From: Ktedonobacter sp. SOSP1-85
GTDB taxonomy: Bacteria; Chloroflexota; Ktedonobacteria; Ktedonobacterales; Ktedonobacteraceae
Assembly (NCBI RefSeq): GCF_016587415.1
Contig: NZ_BNJI01000001.1
Location: forward strand, 4,751,501 to 4,815,500
Length of the DNA stretch: 64,000 bases
Direction of reading: 5' to 3'
Shown here: piece by piece, positions 34,822 through 42,601 of the stretch
How positions within the stretch are numbered: the first letter of the stretch is position 1
Layout of the letters: each line of letters opens with the position of its first letter
Translations under genes and position numbers: made by a program
The notes under the pieces: generated by a model
Seen by the model: only the letters and a program-made list of their open reading frames with translations
What the model was told of the DNA's origin: nothing
The model's database searches: none

Positions 34822-36384
34822 CTAGACTATTTGCAAGAGGATACGATTATTCGGATCGACATGCTGTGGGTCTACTTTGAACGAACCAAGTGGCTTGCCA
34901 TCTGATACACGCAGGATCTGGATGGTGTTCCCTGGCAGGCTAAGATAGACCTGGTTATCATCAGCCGCAGGAGGATACTCAACGGTGATCTGGTCGTGAA
35001 AGGCATAGGTCCAGCGCTGCTTGCCGGTTGCGGGATCTAGTACCACCAGGGTTGACCCGGCCTGTTTCCCGCCATCCTGTATAAGGTAGACCCCTTCTTC
35101 GGTAATAAGGGGGTGTGGGTTCTGTATTGGTTCCTGATACTGCCAGCGTAAGCTGCCATCCCTGGGCGAGAAGGCATAGATGCTTCCATAGTGCGCCCCC
35201 GCAGAATCAGGAGGTGTCTCCAGGTATAGAACTCTATTGGCCAACGTGGCTGTTGTTGCCCAATCAATCGATGAGGACTTCCAGAGCTGCTTGCCGCTGT
35301 GGGCATCATAACCCAGGAGGACGCTCTTCGACTCGGGAATGTGCCCGGGATTTTGCCAGTTCAGATGCTGCGTGACACATAATATATCGTCACTGAGAAA
35401 TCCCTGGTCCAGAGCCGCATAGGAAATGGAGGCATCATATACCTCTTTCTGCTGCCAGATGAACTGCCCATCCTGGACACTCAAGGCGAAGCGCAGGCCG
35501 CTGTGATTTTCAGGGGTGTTTACGGCTCCATAGACCGCTGTATCCGAGGCTCCAAAGAGGCTGATCGTGGATGGCAGCGTTTTTGTTCTGGCGACCGGAC
35601 TCAGAATATGCTCCCACCTGAGGGTGCCATGTATGATATCGAGCGCGGCGACTTCCAGGTTTGTGCCTTTGATGAACGAGAGAGCTACCGTATTCCCGGA
35701 GGCGGCGATAGCCCCCATTCCATAGGTATCATGTTGCCAGCGTAGCTTGCCGTTAGCGATATCGAGCGCGTACAGCACCGTCTGCTGACCGTCATACCCC
35801 CAGGCATAATAGGTGCTATCAATAGCCATGCCAGCGATATAATGCCCATTGACGGCGGCAAGCGCGGGCTGTCCTGGGGGGGCCTGAAATTGCCAGAGGG
35901 GGCGGTGCGTCTGCATATCCAGGCGATAGAGCGTCTGGTTGACGCGGGCAAACATGGCTGTCTGGTGCTGTCCCTGCCCCGCTGGCTTGTCCGTCTGCCG
36001 GGCCTGCTGGAAGAGGAACATTGTACTCCCGATGAGCAGGGCGACGACGATGACGGCGGCCATAACGCTCAATACCCGCCCGAGCGGACGAGTGTTTTTC
36101 TGTTGCGTCGATCTGCTCCTCCCTGTTATTGGCAGAACCTGGGGAGTTTGCTGTCCCGCCTGGAGCCTCTGGAGATTTGCGCGCTGCTCGGCGAAGCGCT
36201 GCCAGACGCGTTGCAGGGCCTCATCCTGCTCGGGTGGCGCGAAATAGGCCTGTACGTCGCGTACGCTTGCCTGGGCATAGCGGTCGGATGCCTGCCCATT
36301 GGCTGACCTGCCCGCGAGGCAGGCGTCGATCTGTTTATCAACGGTCTGTGGGTGAAATCTGGTATGCTTGTCCTGCTTGTTCAC
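34822..36384 (-). CDS. Membrane PQQ-type beta-propeller protein, probable anti-sigma partner
   Basis: A 520-residue single-pass membrane protein. The cytoplasmic N-terminus (VDKQIDACLAGRS, then AYFAPPEQDEALQRVWQRFAEQ) is followed by one transmembrane helix (VLSVMAAVIVVALLIGSTMFLF) and an external PQQ/quinoprotein-like propeller with repeated W-x-x-x motifs (GKLRWQHDTYG, GTLRWEHIL, GKQLWKSS, GSLRWQYQE, GKQRWTYAF). It overlaps the ECF sigma gene by four bases (GTGA), which is typical of sigma/anti-sigma pairs. The N-terminal VDxQIxxxL motif is shared with the protein at 54092-55591. No zinc anti-sigma motif is seen. That the propeller senses an external signal is inference. Confidence 0.82.
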   Translation of the reverse strand: MNKQDKHTRFHPQTVDKQIDACLAGRSANGQASDRYAQASVRDVQAYFAPPEQDEALQRVWQRFAEQRANLQRLQAGQQTPQVLPITGRSRSTQQKNTRPLGRVLSVMAAVIVVALLIGSTMFLFQQARQTDKPAGQGQHQTAMFARVNQTLYRLDMQTHRPLWQFQAPPGQPALAAVNGHYIAGMAIDSTYYAWGYDGQQTVLYALDIANGKLRWQHDTYGMGAIAASGNTVALSFIKGTNLEVAALDIIHGTLRWEHILSPVARTKTLPSTISLFGASDTAVYGAVNTPENHSGLRFALSVQDGQFIWQQKEVYDASISYAALDQGFLSDDILCVTQHLNWQNPGHIPESKSVLLGYDAHSGKQLWKSSSIDWATTATLANRVLYLETPPDSAGAHYGSIYAFSPRDGSLRWQYQEPIQNPHPLITEEGVYLIQDGGKQAGSTLVVLDPATGKQRWTYAFHDQITVEYPPAADDNQVYLSLPGNTIQILRVSDGKPLGSFKVDPQHVDPNNRILLQIV

Positions 36385-36950
36385 TCTCTCCCTCCTTCCT
36401 TCTGCTTGTAGAGGTCACGCAAGGCGTTCAGAGTGCGCGAAAGCATGGTTCGCACTGCTCCTTCGCGCTTATGCAGTATTTTGGCAATCTCGGTGCAGCG
36501 TAATCCAAGCGTGAAGCGCAATTGGAGCACCTCTTGCTGGATTGCTGAGAGGTTCTGAATAGAATTGTGTAAGTTCGTGTATGTTTCGTGGCGCAAGACT
36601 AGATGTTCTGGTTGTTCCCAGCGAGAGCCGGGCGTTTCCTCGGCCTTCTCCAGCGGAAGGACGGGGTGTCTGCGCGTGCGCCGATGAAAATCGATGACGC
36701 GGTTGCGGGTAACGGTTCCCAGCCAGGCGCGTCGCTCGTCCTCGTCCATCTTTGCCAGGCGCGCTTCGTGCTCTAGCGCTGCGAGAAAGACTTCGAGTAG
36801 CATGTCTTCCGCGTCCTCCTGCGTGGGCACATGCCGCCGCAGATAGGCCAGCAGTTTTGGCGCACATTCACGGTAAAGCTGAGCACACAGCGAGGCGTCT
36901 CCCCAGAGGGGGAGCGGGATGGGAACATCCATGTTTCCTTTATGTAGCAA
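36381..36950 (-). CDS. ECF-type RNA polymerase sigma factor
   Basis: A 189-residue extracytoplasmic-function sigma factor. Region 2 is clear (LYRECAPKLLAYLRRHVPTQEDAEDMLLEVFLAALEH ... RRAWLGTVTRNRVIDFHRRTRR) and region 4 has the helix-turn-helix (LSAIQQEVLQLRFTLGLRCTEIAKILHKREGAVRTMLSRTLNALRDLY). The start is uncertain: a TTG at 36950 has GAGGA at workable spacing, while an ATG at 36932 has AAAGGA only three bases before it. The next gene overlaps its stop and probably holds the sigma factor inactive at the membrane. Confidence 0.88.
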   Translation of the reverse strand: MLHKGNMDVPIPLPLWGDASLCAQLYRECAPKLLAYLRRHVPTQEDAEDMLLEVFLAALEHEARLAKMDEDERRAWLGTVTRNRVIDFHRRTRRHPVLPLEKAEETPGSRWEQPEHLVLRHETYTNLHNSIQNLSAIQQEVLQLRFTLGLRCTEIAKILHKREGAVRTMLSRTLNALRDLYKQKEGGRE

Positions 36951-37113
36951 CTTCTTTTCCTCGTTTGTATTTGTCTCTTGAGATATCTCAACCAGTGCAA
37001 CGTCAGAGTGGGCAAAACGTTACAAGCCTGTATGTCCTACTCTTACTTTTTTCTCCTCCTGTAATGTATCCTGAGAATGAATAAACCTGCATGTACAAAG
37101 AGAGGATAGTTGT

Positions 37114-39201
37114 ATGCCAGTTACACGGAAGTTTAGCGTGGAGGATCTCTGGTCGCTACGCACGCTGGGGCAGGTCGCGGTCTCGCCCGATGGCAGGCGC
37201 GTGGCCTTTGAGATGCACTACGCGGAGCGCGAGGCGGATACGCTGCGAAGCGCGCTCTATCTCTTGTGTCTTGATGAGCAGGGGCAGTCTGAGGGCGAGC
37301 CACGCCAGTTGACCCGGAGCGCGAAGAGCGAGTCTTTCCCGGCCTGGGCGCCTGATAGCCGGCGCCTGCTCTTCCTCTCGGATCGCGAGGGGGAGCAGAA
37401 CCAGCTCTGGCTGATTGATACCGATGGCGGGGAGGCACGCAAGCTCACCACAATGCTGCATGGCGTCAACGAGGCCACCTGGTCGCCCGATGGGCGCTGG
37501 ATCGCCTTTACCGCCTCCGCTGAGCTGGAGGACGAGGACGACCTGCTCGTCGGCCTCAAGAGTCTCTCCGAGTCCGAGCGTAAGAAGCGTGATGAGGAGC
37601 GGCGCTACCGCCTCCGCGTCATTAATGATCCCGACTATCGCAGTGATGGGCGAGGCTACTACGACACGCAGGCGCACCTCTTTGTCATGCCCGCCCCTGG
37701 CGAGAATGGCGCGGTAGATCCGGCGCAGATTCGCCGCCTGACGCGTGGACGTTACGAGCACGCTCAGCCTGCCTGGACGCCTGATAGCCAGGAGATCGGC
37801 GTCTTGAGCAACCGGCGCGAGGATCGCTTTATGGGCATCTGGGTCCGCGATCTCTGGGCGATTGATCCCGCGAGCGGCGAGGAGCGCTGCCTGACCGAGG
37901 GGAAACTGGCCATTGAGTCTTTCTCCTGGTCCCCAGACGGCCAGATGGCGATGGTCGTGGCGGACCAGGATGAGCGGATCGCGCGCAGCCTGGCCCGGCT
38001 CTACCTCGTGACGCGCTGGGGAAATGTTGGTGACCGCACGCTGCTGCTGACCCCCGACCTGGACCTGGCGACCTCGGCCTGGGTTGGCGGCCACTTCGGC
38101 ATGCCTGGCCCCTACAAGCCCCAGTGGAGTCACGATGGGCAGGCTATCTATTTTATCGCCTCCGAGCGTGGGCAGGCACATATCTACCGCCTGGAGGTCG
38201 TCTGGCGCACGTTGAAGAAGCTGACGAGCGAGAGCATTACGTATTATCTGCACCTTTTGCCGGGGGAGCGTGGTCTGCTGGTGGCGCAGGAGCAGGCGCA
38301 GCATCCCTGTGAGTTCTATCACCTGCCCCTGGAGAGCGAGGGCAAGCCAGAGCGCCTGACCAGGCTCTACGACGATCTCATGCGCGACCTAGCCTGGCCG
38401 AGAGTCGAGAAATTCAGCTACGAGGGCGCGGCGGGCGAGGAGATCGATGGCTGGCTGGTCTATCCCATCAGGGCGAAAGAGGGGGTACGCTACCCGCTGC
38501 TAGTGCAGATCCATGGCGGTCCTCACTGGGGCTATGGCGATGGGCGTAGTCCCTATGACGCCTATCTCGCGGCGCGGGGCTATGCTGTCTTCTATTGCAA
38601 TCCTCATGGCAGCACCGGGCATGGCGAGGCCTTCCTGCGCAGCGTCCTGGGTGACTGGGGGGGCAAGGATTTCGAGGATATCATGCGCGGTGTGGATGCC
38701 TGCATCGAGCGGGGTGTGGCCGATCCCGAGCGTCTCGTGGTTACGGGTTACAGCTATGGCGGCTACATGACCATGTATACCATCGGGCATACCGAGCGCT
38801 TCAAGGCGGCAGTACCGCGCGCGGGCATCTCCAACCTGGCCAGCTTCGTCGGTACTTCAGATATTGGTCCCTGGATGACCTATGAGTCCAAAGGCTTTCC
38901 CTGGGACGAGGAGCGTGCCGCCTATTACTATGAACGCTCGCCGCTCAACGCCGCTGCCCGTGTTACCACACCCACGCGCTTCATCCATCCCGAGAACGAC
39001 CTGCGTTGCCCCATCGAGCAATCGGAGCAGTTCTACATGGCGCTCAAACTCATGGGCAAGGTCCCCGTCGACCTGGTGCGCGTCCCCGGCGCCTGGCACG
39101 GTGGCACCCCCAAACCCAGCCAGTCCATAGCCATGCGTGAGCACATGCTTGCCTGGTTCGAGCGCTACATCCAGATTCGCCCCGAGGAGTACGAGGGATA
39201 A
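37114..39201 (+). CDS. S9 family peptidase (acylaminoacyl-peptidase/DPP-like)
   Basis: A 695-residue prolyl-oligopeptidase-family enzyme without a signal peptide, so cytoplasmic. The first 420 residues form a beta-propeller (FSVEDLWSLRTLGQVAVSPDG, AWAPDSRRLLFLSDREGEQNQLWLIDTDGGEARKLT, WSPDGRWIAF). The C-terminal alpha/beta hydrolase domain carries QIHGGPHWGYGD, GYSYGGYMTMY (nucleophile Ser), HPENDLRCPIEQSEQF (acid Asp) and AWHGG (His). It probably trims oligopeptides with an N-terminal or penultimate-residue preference. GAGAGG lies upstream of the ATG and the gene ends at a long palindrome. Confidence 0.92.
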   Translation: MPVTRKFSVEDLWSLRTLGQVAVSPDGRRVAFEMHYAEREADTLRSALYLLCLDEQGQSEGEPRQLTRSAKSESFPAWAPDSRRLLFLSDREGEQNQLWLIDTDGGEARKLTTMLHGVNEATWSPDGRWIAFTASAELEDEDDLLVGLKSLSESERKKRDEERRYRLRVINDPDYRSDGRGYYDTQAHLFVMPAPGENGAVDPAQIRRLTRGRYEHAQPAWTPDSQEIGVLSNRREDRFMGIWVRDLWAIDPASGEERCLTEGKLAIESFSWSPDGQMAMVVADQDERIARSLARLYLVTRWGNVGDRTLLLTPDLDLATSAWVGGHFGMPGPYKPQWSHDGQAIYFIASERGQAHIYRLEVVWRTLKKLTSESITYYLHLLPGERGLLVAQEQAQHPCEFYHLPLESEGKPERLTRLYDDLMRDLAWPRVEKFSYEGAAGEEIDGWLVYPIRAKEGVRYPLLVQIHGGPHWGYGDGRSPYDAYLAARGYAVFYCNPHGSTGHGEAFLRSVLGDWGGKDFEDIMRGVDACIERGVADPERLVVTGYSYGGYMTMYTIGHTERFKAAVPRAGISNLASFVGTSDIGPWMTYESKGFPWDEERAAYYYERSPLNAAARVTTPTRFIHPENDLRCPIEQSEQFYMALKLMGKVPVDLVRVPGAWHGGTPKPSQSIAMREHMLAWFERYIQIRPEEYEG

Positions 39202-39250
39202 GGGTGTGTGCGGGTGGGCTGGCGAAGCCAGCCCACCCGCACACACCCTT
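39200..39250. terminator. Perfect palindrome terminator
   Basis: AAGGGTGTGTGCGGGTGGGC plus TGGC, a GAA loop, then the exact complement. It begins immediately at the S9 peptidase stop. Confidence 0.8.
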
Positions 39251-39259
39251 ACTAGATAA

Positions 39260-39290
39260 CAGTAGCCGCGTACGCCAGTAGCGGGTGAGC
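39260..39290. repeat. Family D repeat (GTAGCCGCGTACGCCAGTAGCGG)
   Basis: AGTAGCCGCGTACGCCAGTA followed by GCGGG. The same unit occurs at 47718-47767 (both orientations), 60031-60055 and 63235-63260, always at gene ends; a shorter relative lies at 58201-58228. Confidence 0.65.
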
Positions 39291-39396
39291 TTGCCATGTG
39301 GTGGCGAAGGGATTATACTGCTGTCAACAGGCGCAGATACAATGTAAATGTAACATGACTGACATGTTTAGATGAAGATGAAGGGATGGAGGTGCT

Positions 39397-41814
39397 ATGG
39401 AAGAAGGTAATAAGCGGTCGCGCAAAGAGAAGTTGACGCCAGGACTGAGCGGCGAAAGCGAGCTGGCAAAATTTATCAAGATTCTTACCCCCGACGATCC
39501 CCTGCTCAAAGAACTGATGTTTGAAGAGACAACGCCCTTTGCTCATAACCCATTTTTTACAGGGCGTGCGAGTGCTCTCAAAGAGATGCGTAGCCGTTTG
39601 CGCTCCAAAGACACGGATATGCTGGCCCTGCGTGGCCCGGCAGGCGTGGGCAAGACGCAGCTCGCACAGGAATATGCCAATCACTACGAAAACGAGTATA
39701 AGGGCATATTCTGGCTTAACGCTTACAATCGCTCAACGTTCTTTGCCTCATGCAACATGATTGCCTTCGATGCTGATATCACAAGCTATGAGGATAAGAA
39801 CCAGTCTACGCTCATAAAAGACCTGCGCGCCTGGCTGGAGAAGCAGCACGATTGGCTGCTGATTGCCGATAATATCACAGACCTGGAGTTGTTGCAGGAA
39901 CTGCTACCCGCTAAAAGTCACGGCCATATCCTGCTCACGACACGGGAGCCATTGCCTGAAGATGTCGCAAGCACACTGGCGGTAGAGGCTCTCACCCCAG
40001 AGGATGGAGCCTTGCTGCTGCTGCGCCGCACCTCCCGTATCATCCTGGGGGATCCGCTGGGAAAGGCTTTGCCTGAGGATCGTGAGCTGGCATTGCAGAT
40101 CGCGCGTGACCTGGAGGGTCTTCCGCTGGCCCTTAACCTGGCTGGCGCTTATATCAAGGAGAGTAAGCACTCGCTAGCAGACTTTCAACAGATGTATCAG
40201 AAAGCGCTTCAGGCGTCGGTGGCTGTGTCACATGAATTAGCAGGATTCTCACTTTCCCTGTTTGCTGTCTTCTCCTTGACCTTTTTTACTATCGAAGCGC
40301 TTCACCCGGCCGCGCAGACCCTGTTGCGTTTCTGTGCCTTTCTCGCGCCCGATGATATTCCCGAGCGGCTCTTTCAGGATGAGCATGCCTCTCTGGGGCC
40401 TGTGCTGGGACCTGTGGCCAAAAATGAGCGTGAGTGGAAGAAGACCATAGACCTGCTGGTAAATTACGGGTTACTCACTTGTGATAGCAGGAACTCCTGG
40501 TTCTCGTTGCACCCCCTGGTCCAGCAGGCTGTGCGTACATTGATCCCTGAAAAGCAGGACGAGGAGAAGCCAGGCAAGCGTCCTATCAGCGAGCGTTTGC
40601 GCTCCTCGCGCATCAAGTATCCGCTGGTGACGAGGCGACAATGGGCAGATGCCGTGATTGTGCTCCTTAATATTTGCATGCCTAAAGGCTATAGCGTCGA
40701 ACATTGGGATAAACATGACATTCTCCTGCCCCATATTGTACGCTGTCTCGACTGGATCAGGCAGGAGGAGTTCATCACCCATGACGCGGAGCAGTTGACA
40801 CGCCACGCGGGCATGTATCTGCTGGAGCGCGTGCGACCGGCCGAGGCGGAGCCGCTACTGGGAGCCACCGTTGATATCACCACAAGGCTCTATGACAAGA
40901 GTCACCCCAACGTGGCTTTAGATATCAGCCAGCTAGGTGATGCCTACGCCCTTATGGGACGGGCAAGCGAGGCTGAGAAGTGCTATAAGCGCGCCCTGGC
41001 CCTGATTGCCCGCAAGTCGAAGCGCCTCTTCCCGACTATGGATCTTATTCTACAGAGCGCGGCCCTCTTCTACCTGCGGCAGAAGCAGAATGCGAAGGCG
41101 GATGATCTCTTCCGGCGTTTGTTCTCGCCAACAGGCTTGCGGAAGGGTGACCTTGACGATGAGGTGTTGGCCGAAAAGCTAAATCTGATTGGGCATGGGA
41201 TTCTGCATGAGGCACGCTACGAGGAGGCAGAGTTTCTCTTTAAGCACGCCCTGGAGCTATTTGAGCAACAGGGGAAGTCTGATCAGCTTCCAGCCATGGG
41301 AGCGCTAGGGAACCTGGCGCTCACCTACAAGTACCAGGGACGCCTGGACGAGGCCGAGTCACTCTACCTCAAATCGCTTGAGATGATCACATCGCTTGTG
41401 CCACCCGATGACTCAAATCTGCTGGCTGGGCGTTATAACCTGGCAAACCTGTACGCGGCCCAGGGGCGCTATGAGGAGGCCGAGCCACTGATGAAGCAGT
41501 GTTATGAGGCCTCTAGCAGTCGCTACGGTGCTAACAGTGCCCAGCTTGATAAGATGCGCGGTAACCTTGGCATGGTCTACAACCTTCTCGGGCGCTACGA
41601 GGAAGCTGAGAAGCTCCTGAAGCAGACGCTGACCAACTATGAGAAGCGCCTGGGCGTGGACCACCCCGAGACAATCGAATTGATGGGGAAATACATGGAC
41701 GTCATCTCCCACCTCTCTCAGCAGGAGGCCCAAACCAGAGCCTCGCGCCCTCTCTCCTTCAAGCAAGGCGGCAAGCATTCCGGCAAGGCCCACCGCAAAA
41801 AGAAACACCGGTAG
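39397..41814 (+). CDS. STAND NTPase with TPR array (NLR-like)
   Basis: An 805-residue NB-ARC-type signal-transduction ATPase. After an N-terminal segment of about 55 residues comes the FTGRASALKEMRSRL boundary motif, then GPAGVGKTQLAQEYANHY (Walker A), WLLIADNIT (Walker B-like) and GLPLALNLAGAYI (the ARC GLPL motif). The C-terminal half is a run of TPRs (for example YEEAEPLMKQCYEASSSRYG and LNLIGHGILHEARYEEAEFLFKHALELF). The protein ends in a polybasic tail (HSGKAHRKKKHR). GGAGGT precedes the ATG. Family members act as oligomerising sensors, some in defence. Unlike its two downstream relatives it lacks the N-terminal NG-QG-NH motif, so its effector output is unknown. Confidence 0.85.
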   Translation: MEEGNKRSRKEKLTPGLSGESELAKFIKILTPDDPLLKELMFEETTPFAHNPFFTGRASALKEMRSRLRSKDTDMLALRGPAGVGKTQLAQEYANHYENEYKGIFWLNAYNRSTFFASCNMIAFDADITSYEDKNQSTLIKDLRAWLEKQHDWLLIADNITDLELLQELLPAKSHGHILLTTREPLPEDVASTLAVEALTPEDGALLLLRRTSRIILGDPLGKALPEDRELALQIARDLEGLPLALNLAGAYIKESKHSLADFQQMYQKALQASVAVSHELAGFSLSLFAVFSLTFFTIEALHPAAQTLLRFCAFLAPDDIPERLFQDEHASLGPVLGPVAKNEREWKKTIDLLVNYGLLTCDSRNSWFSLHPLVQQAVRTLIPEKQDEEKPGKRPISERLRSSRIKYPLVTRRQWADAVIVLLNICMPKGYSVEHWDKHDILLPHIVRCLDWIRQEEFITHDAEQLTRHAGMYLLERVRPAEAEPLLGATVDITTRLYDKSHPNVALDISQLGDAYALMGRASEAEKCYKRALALIARKSKRLFPTMDLILQSAALFYLRQKQNAKADDLFRRLFSPTGLRKGDLDDEVLAEKLNLIGHGILHEARYEEAEFLFKHALELFEQQGKSDQLPAMGALGNLALTYKYQGRLDEAESLYLKSLEMITSLVPPDDSNLLAGRYNLANLYAAQGRYEEAEPLMKQCYEASSSRYGANSAQLDKMRGNLGMVYNLLGRYEEAEKLLKQTLTNYEKRLGVDHPETIELMGKYMDVISHLSQQEAQTRASRPLSFKQGGKHSGKAHRKKKHR

Positions 41815-41842
41815 CTATAATCCCATAGGCGCCACGTTTACG

Positions 41843-42296
41843 ATTCCTTTGACACATTTTGTCGGACAAGTTCCGAGCTTGGAAAGCCATCCATTGCGCG
41901 AGGCGGCTCCCCAGACCGATAGAGACCAGCTTTAGCGCGTCCCATTGGCGTCAAGTTAAGGAGCAGTTGCTCGACTCCCACTCCCATGCTGGAGAAAAAA
42001 AGGTAGTGCTTGTAAACCGCGCACCTACCCTTTTTCTCCAGCCGGACGCGGGATGCGCTGACCACCGAACGCAACCGCTCATGCAGGTGTGAAAGGTAGG
42101 TGCGCGGTTTACAAGCACCTACCTTTCACACCTGCATGAGCGGTGGGCCTGCCAAATGGCGCTCAAAAGGTCTTCCGATAGAATCGGGAACTCTTCACTT
42201 GACGCCAATGGGGCGCGCTAAATCTGGTCCCTACCGACCTTTCGTGCCTTTCACAGATGCCTGTTCGGACAACCTCCTAAAATGTGTCAAAGGAAT
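41843..42296. mobile_element. Composite MITE (family C) with nested A and B modules, copy 2
   Basis: The terminal inverted repeats ATTCCTTTGACACATTTT and AAAATGTGTCAAAGGAAT are perfect. The element is flanked by perfect 8-bp direct repeats CGTTTACG (41835-41842 and 42297-42304), a clear target-site duplication. Inside are sub-terminal GTCGGACAA / TTCGGACAA, a family A repeat (41918-42235) and a B module bounded by GGCGTCAAGT / ACTTGACGCC. It separates the first STAND gene from the next one. No gene is present in 41815-42601. Confidence 0.85.
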
Positions 42297-42601
42297 CGTT
42301 TACGGCGTGCAAGGCGATTTATCGCATGACACAATTTGGCAGAGCAAGGTATGACAATCAGAATTTTAGAAGGCACGTCCTATGGTTTTCTTGTAGCCAT
42401 TAAGGCTGCTATACCCATGGAGCTATAAATGTTGCATATTTATTATCTCTACAATGTAGAACGTACAAAACACGATTTTTATCACATCAATTTTTAAGTT
42501 GTGCTTCCACCCAACAACGTAACTTGAATTCCTGGTTTGGATCGATTATAATGCATGAGGTTTGAGAAGCATCAATATGGTAGGGTAAGCGAGAGATATA
42601 T

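Noticed and set aside
37156..38322. 388-residue frame antisense to the S9 peptidase
   Set aside because: GC-rich coding sequence often leaves the antisense strand open. No ribosome binding site or motif is present, and the S9 catalytic motifs confirm the plus strand.
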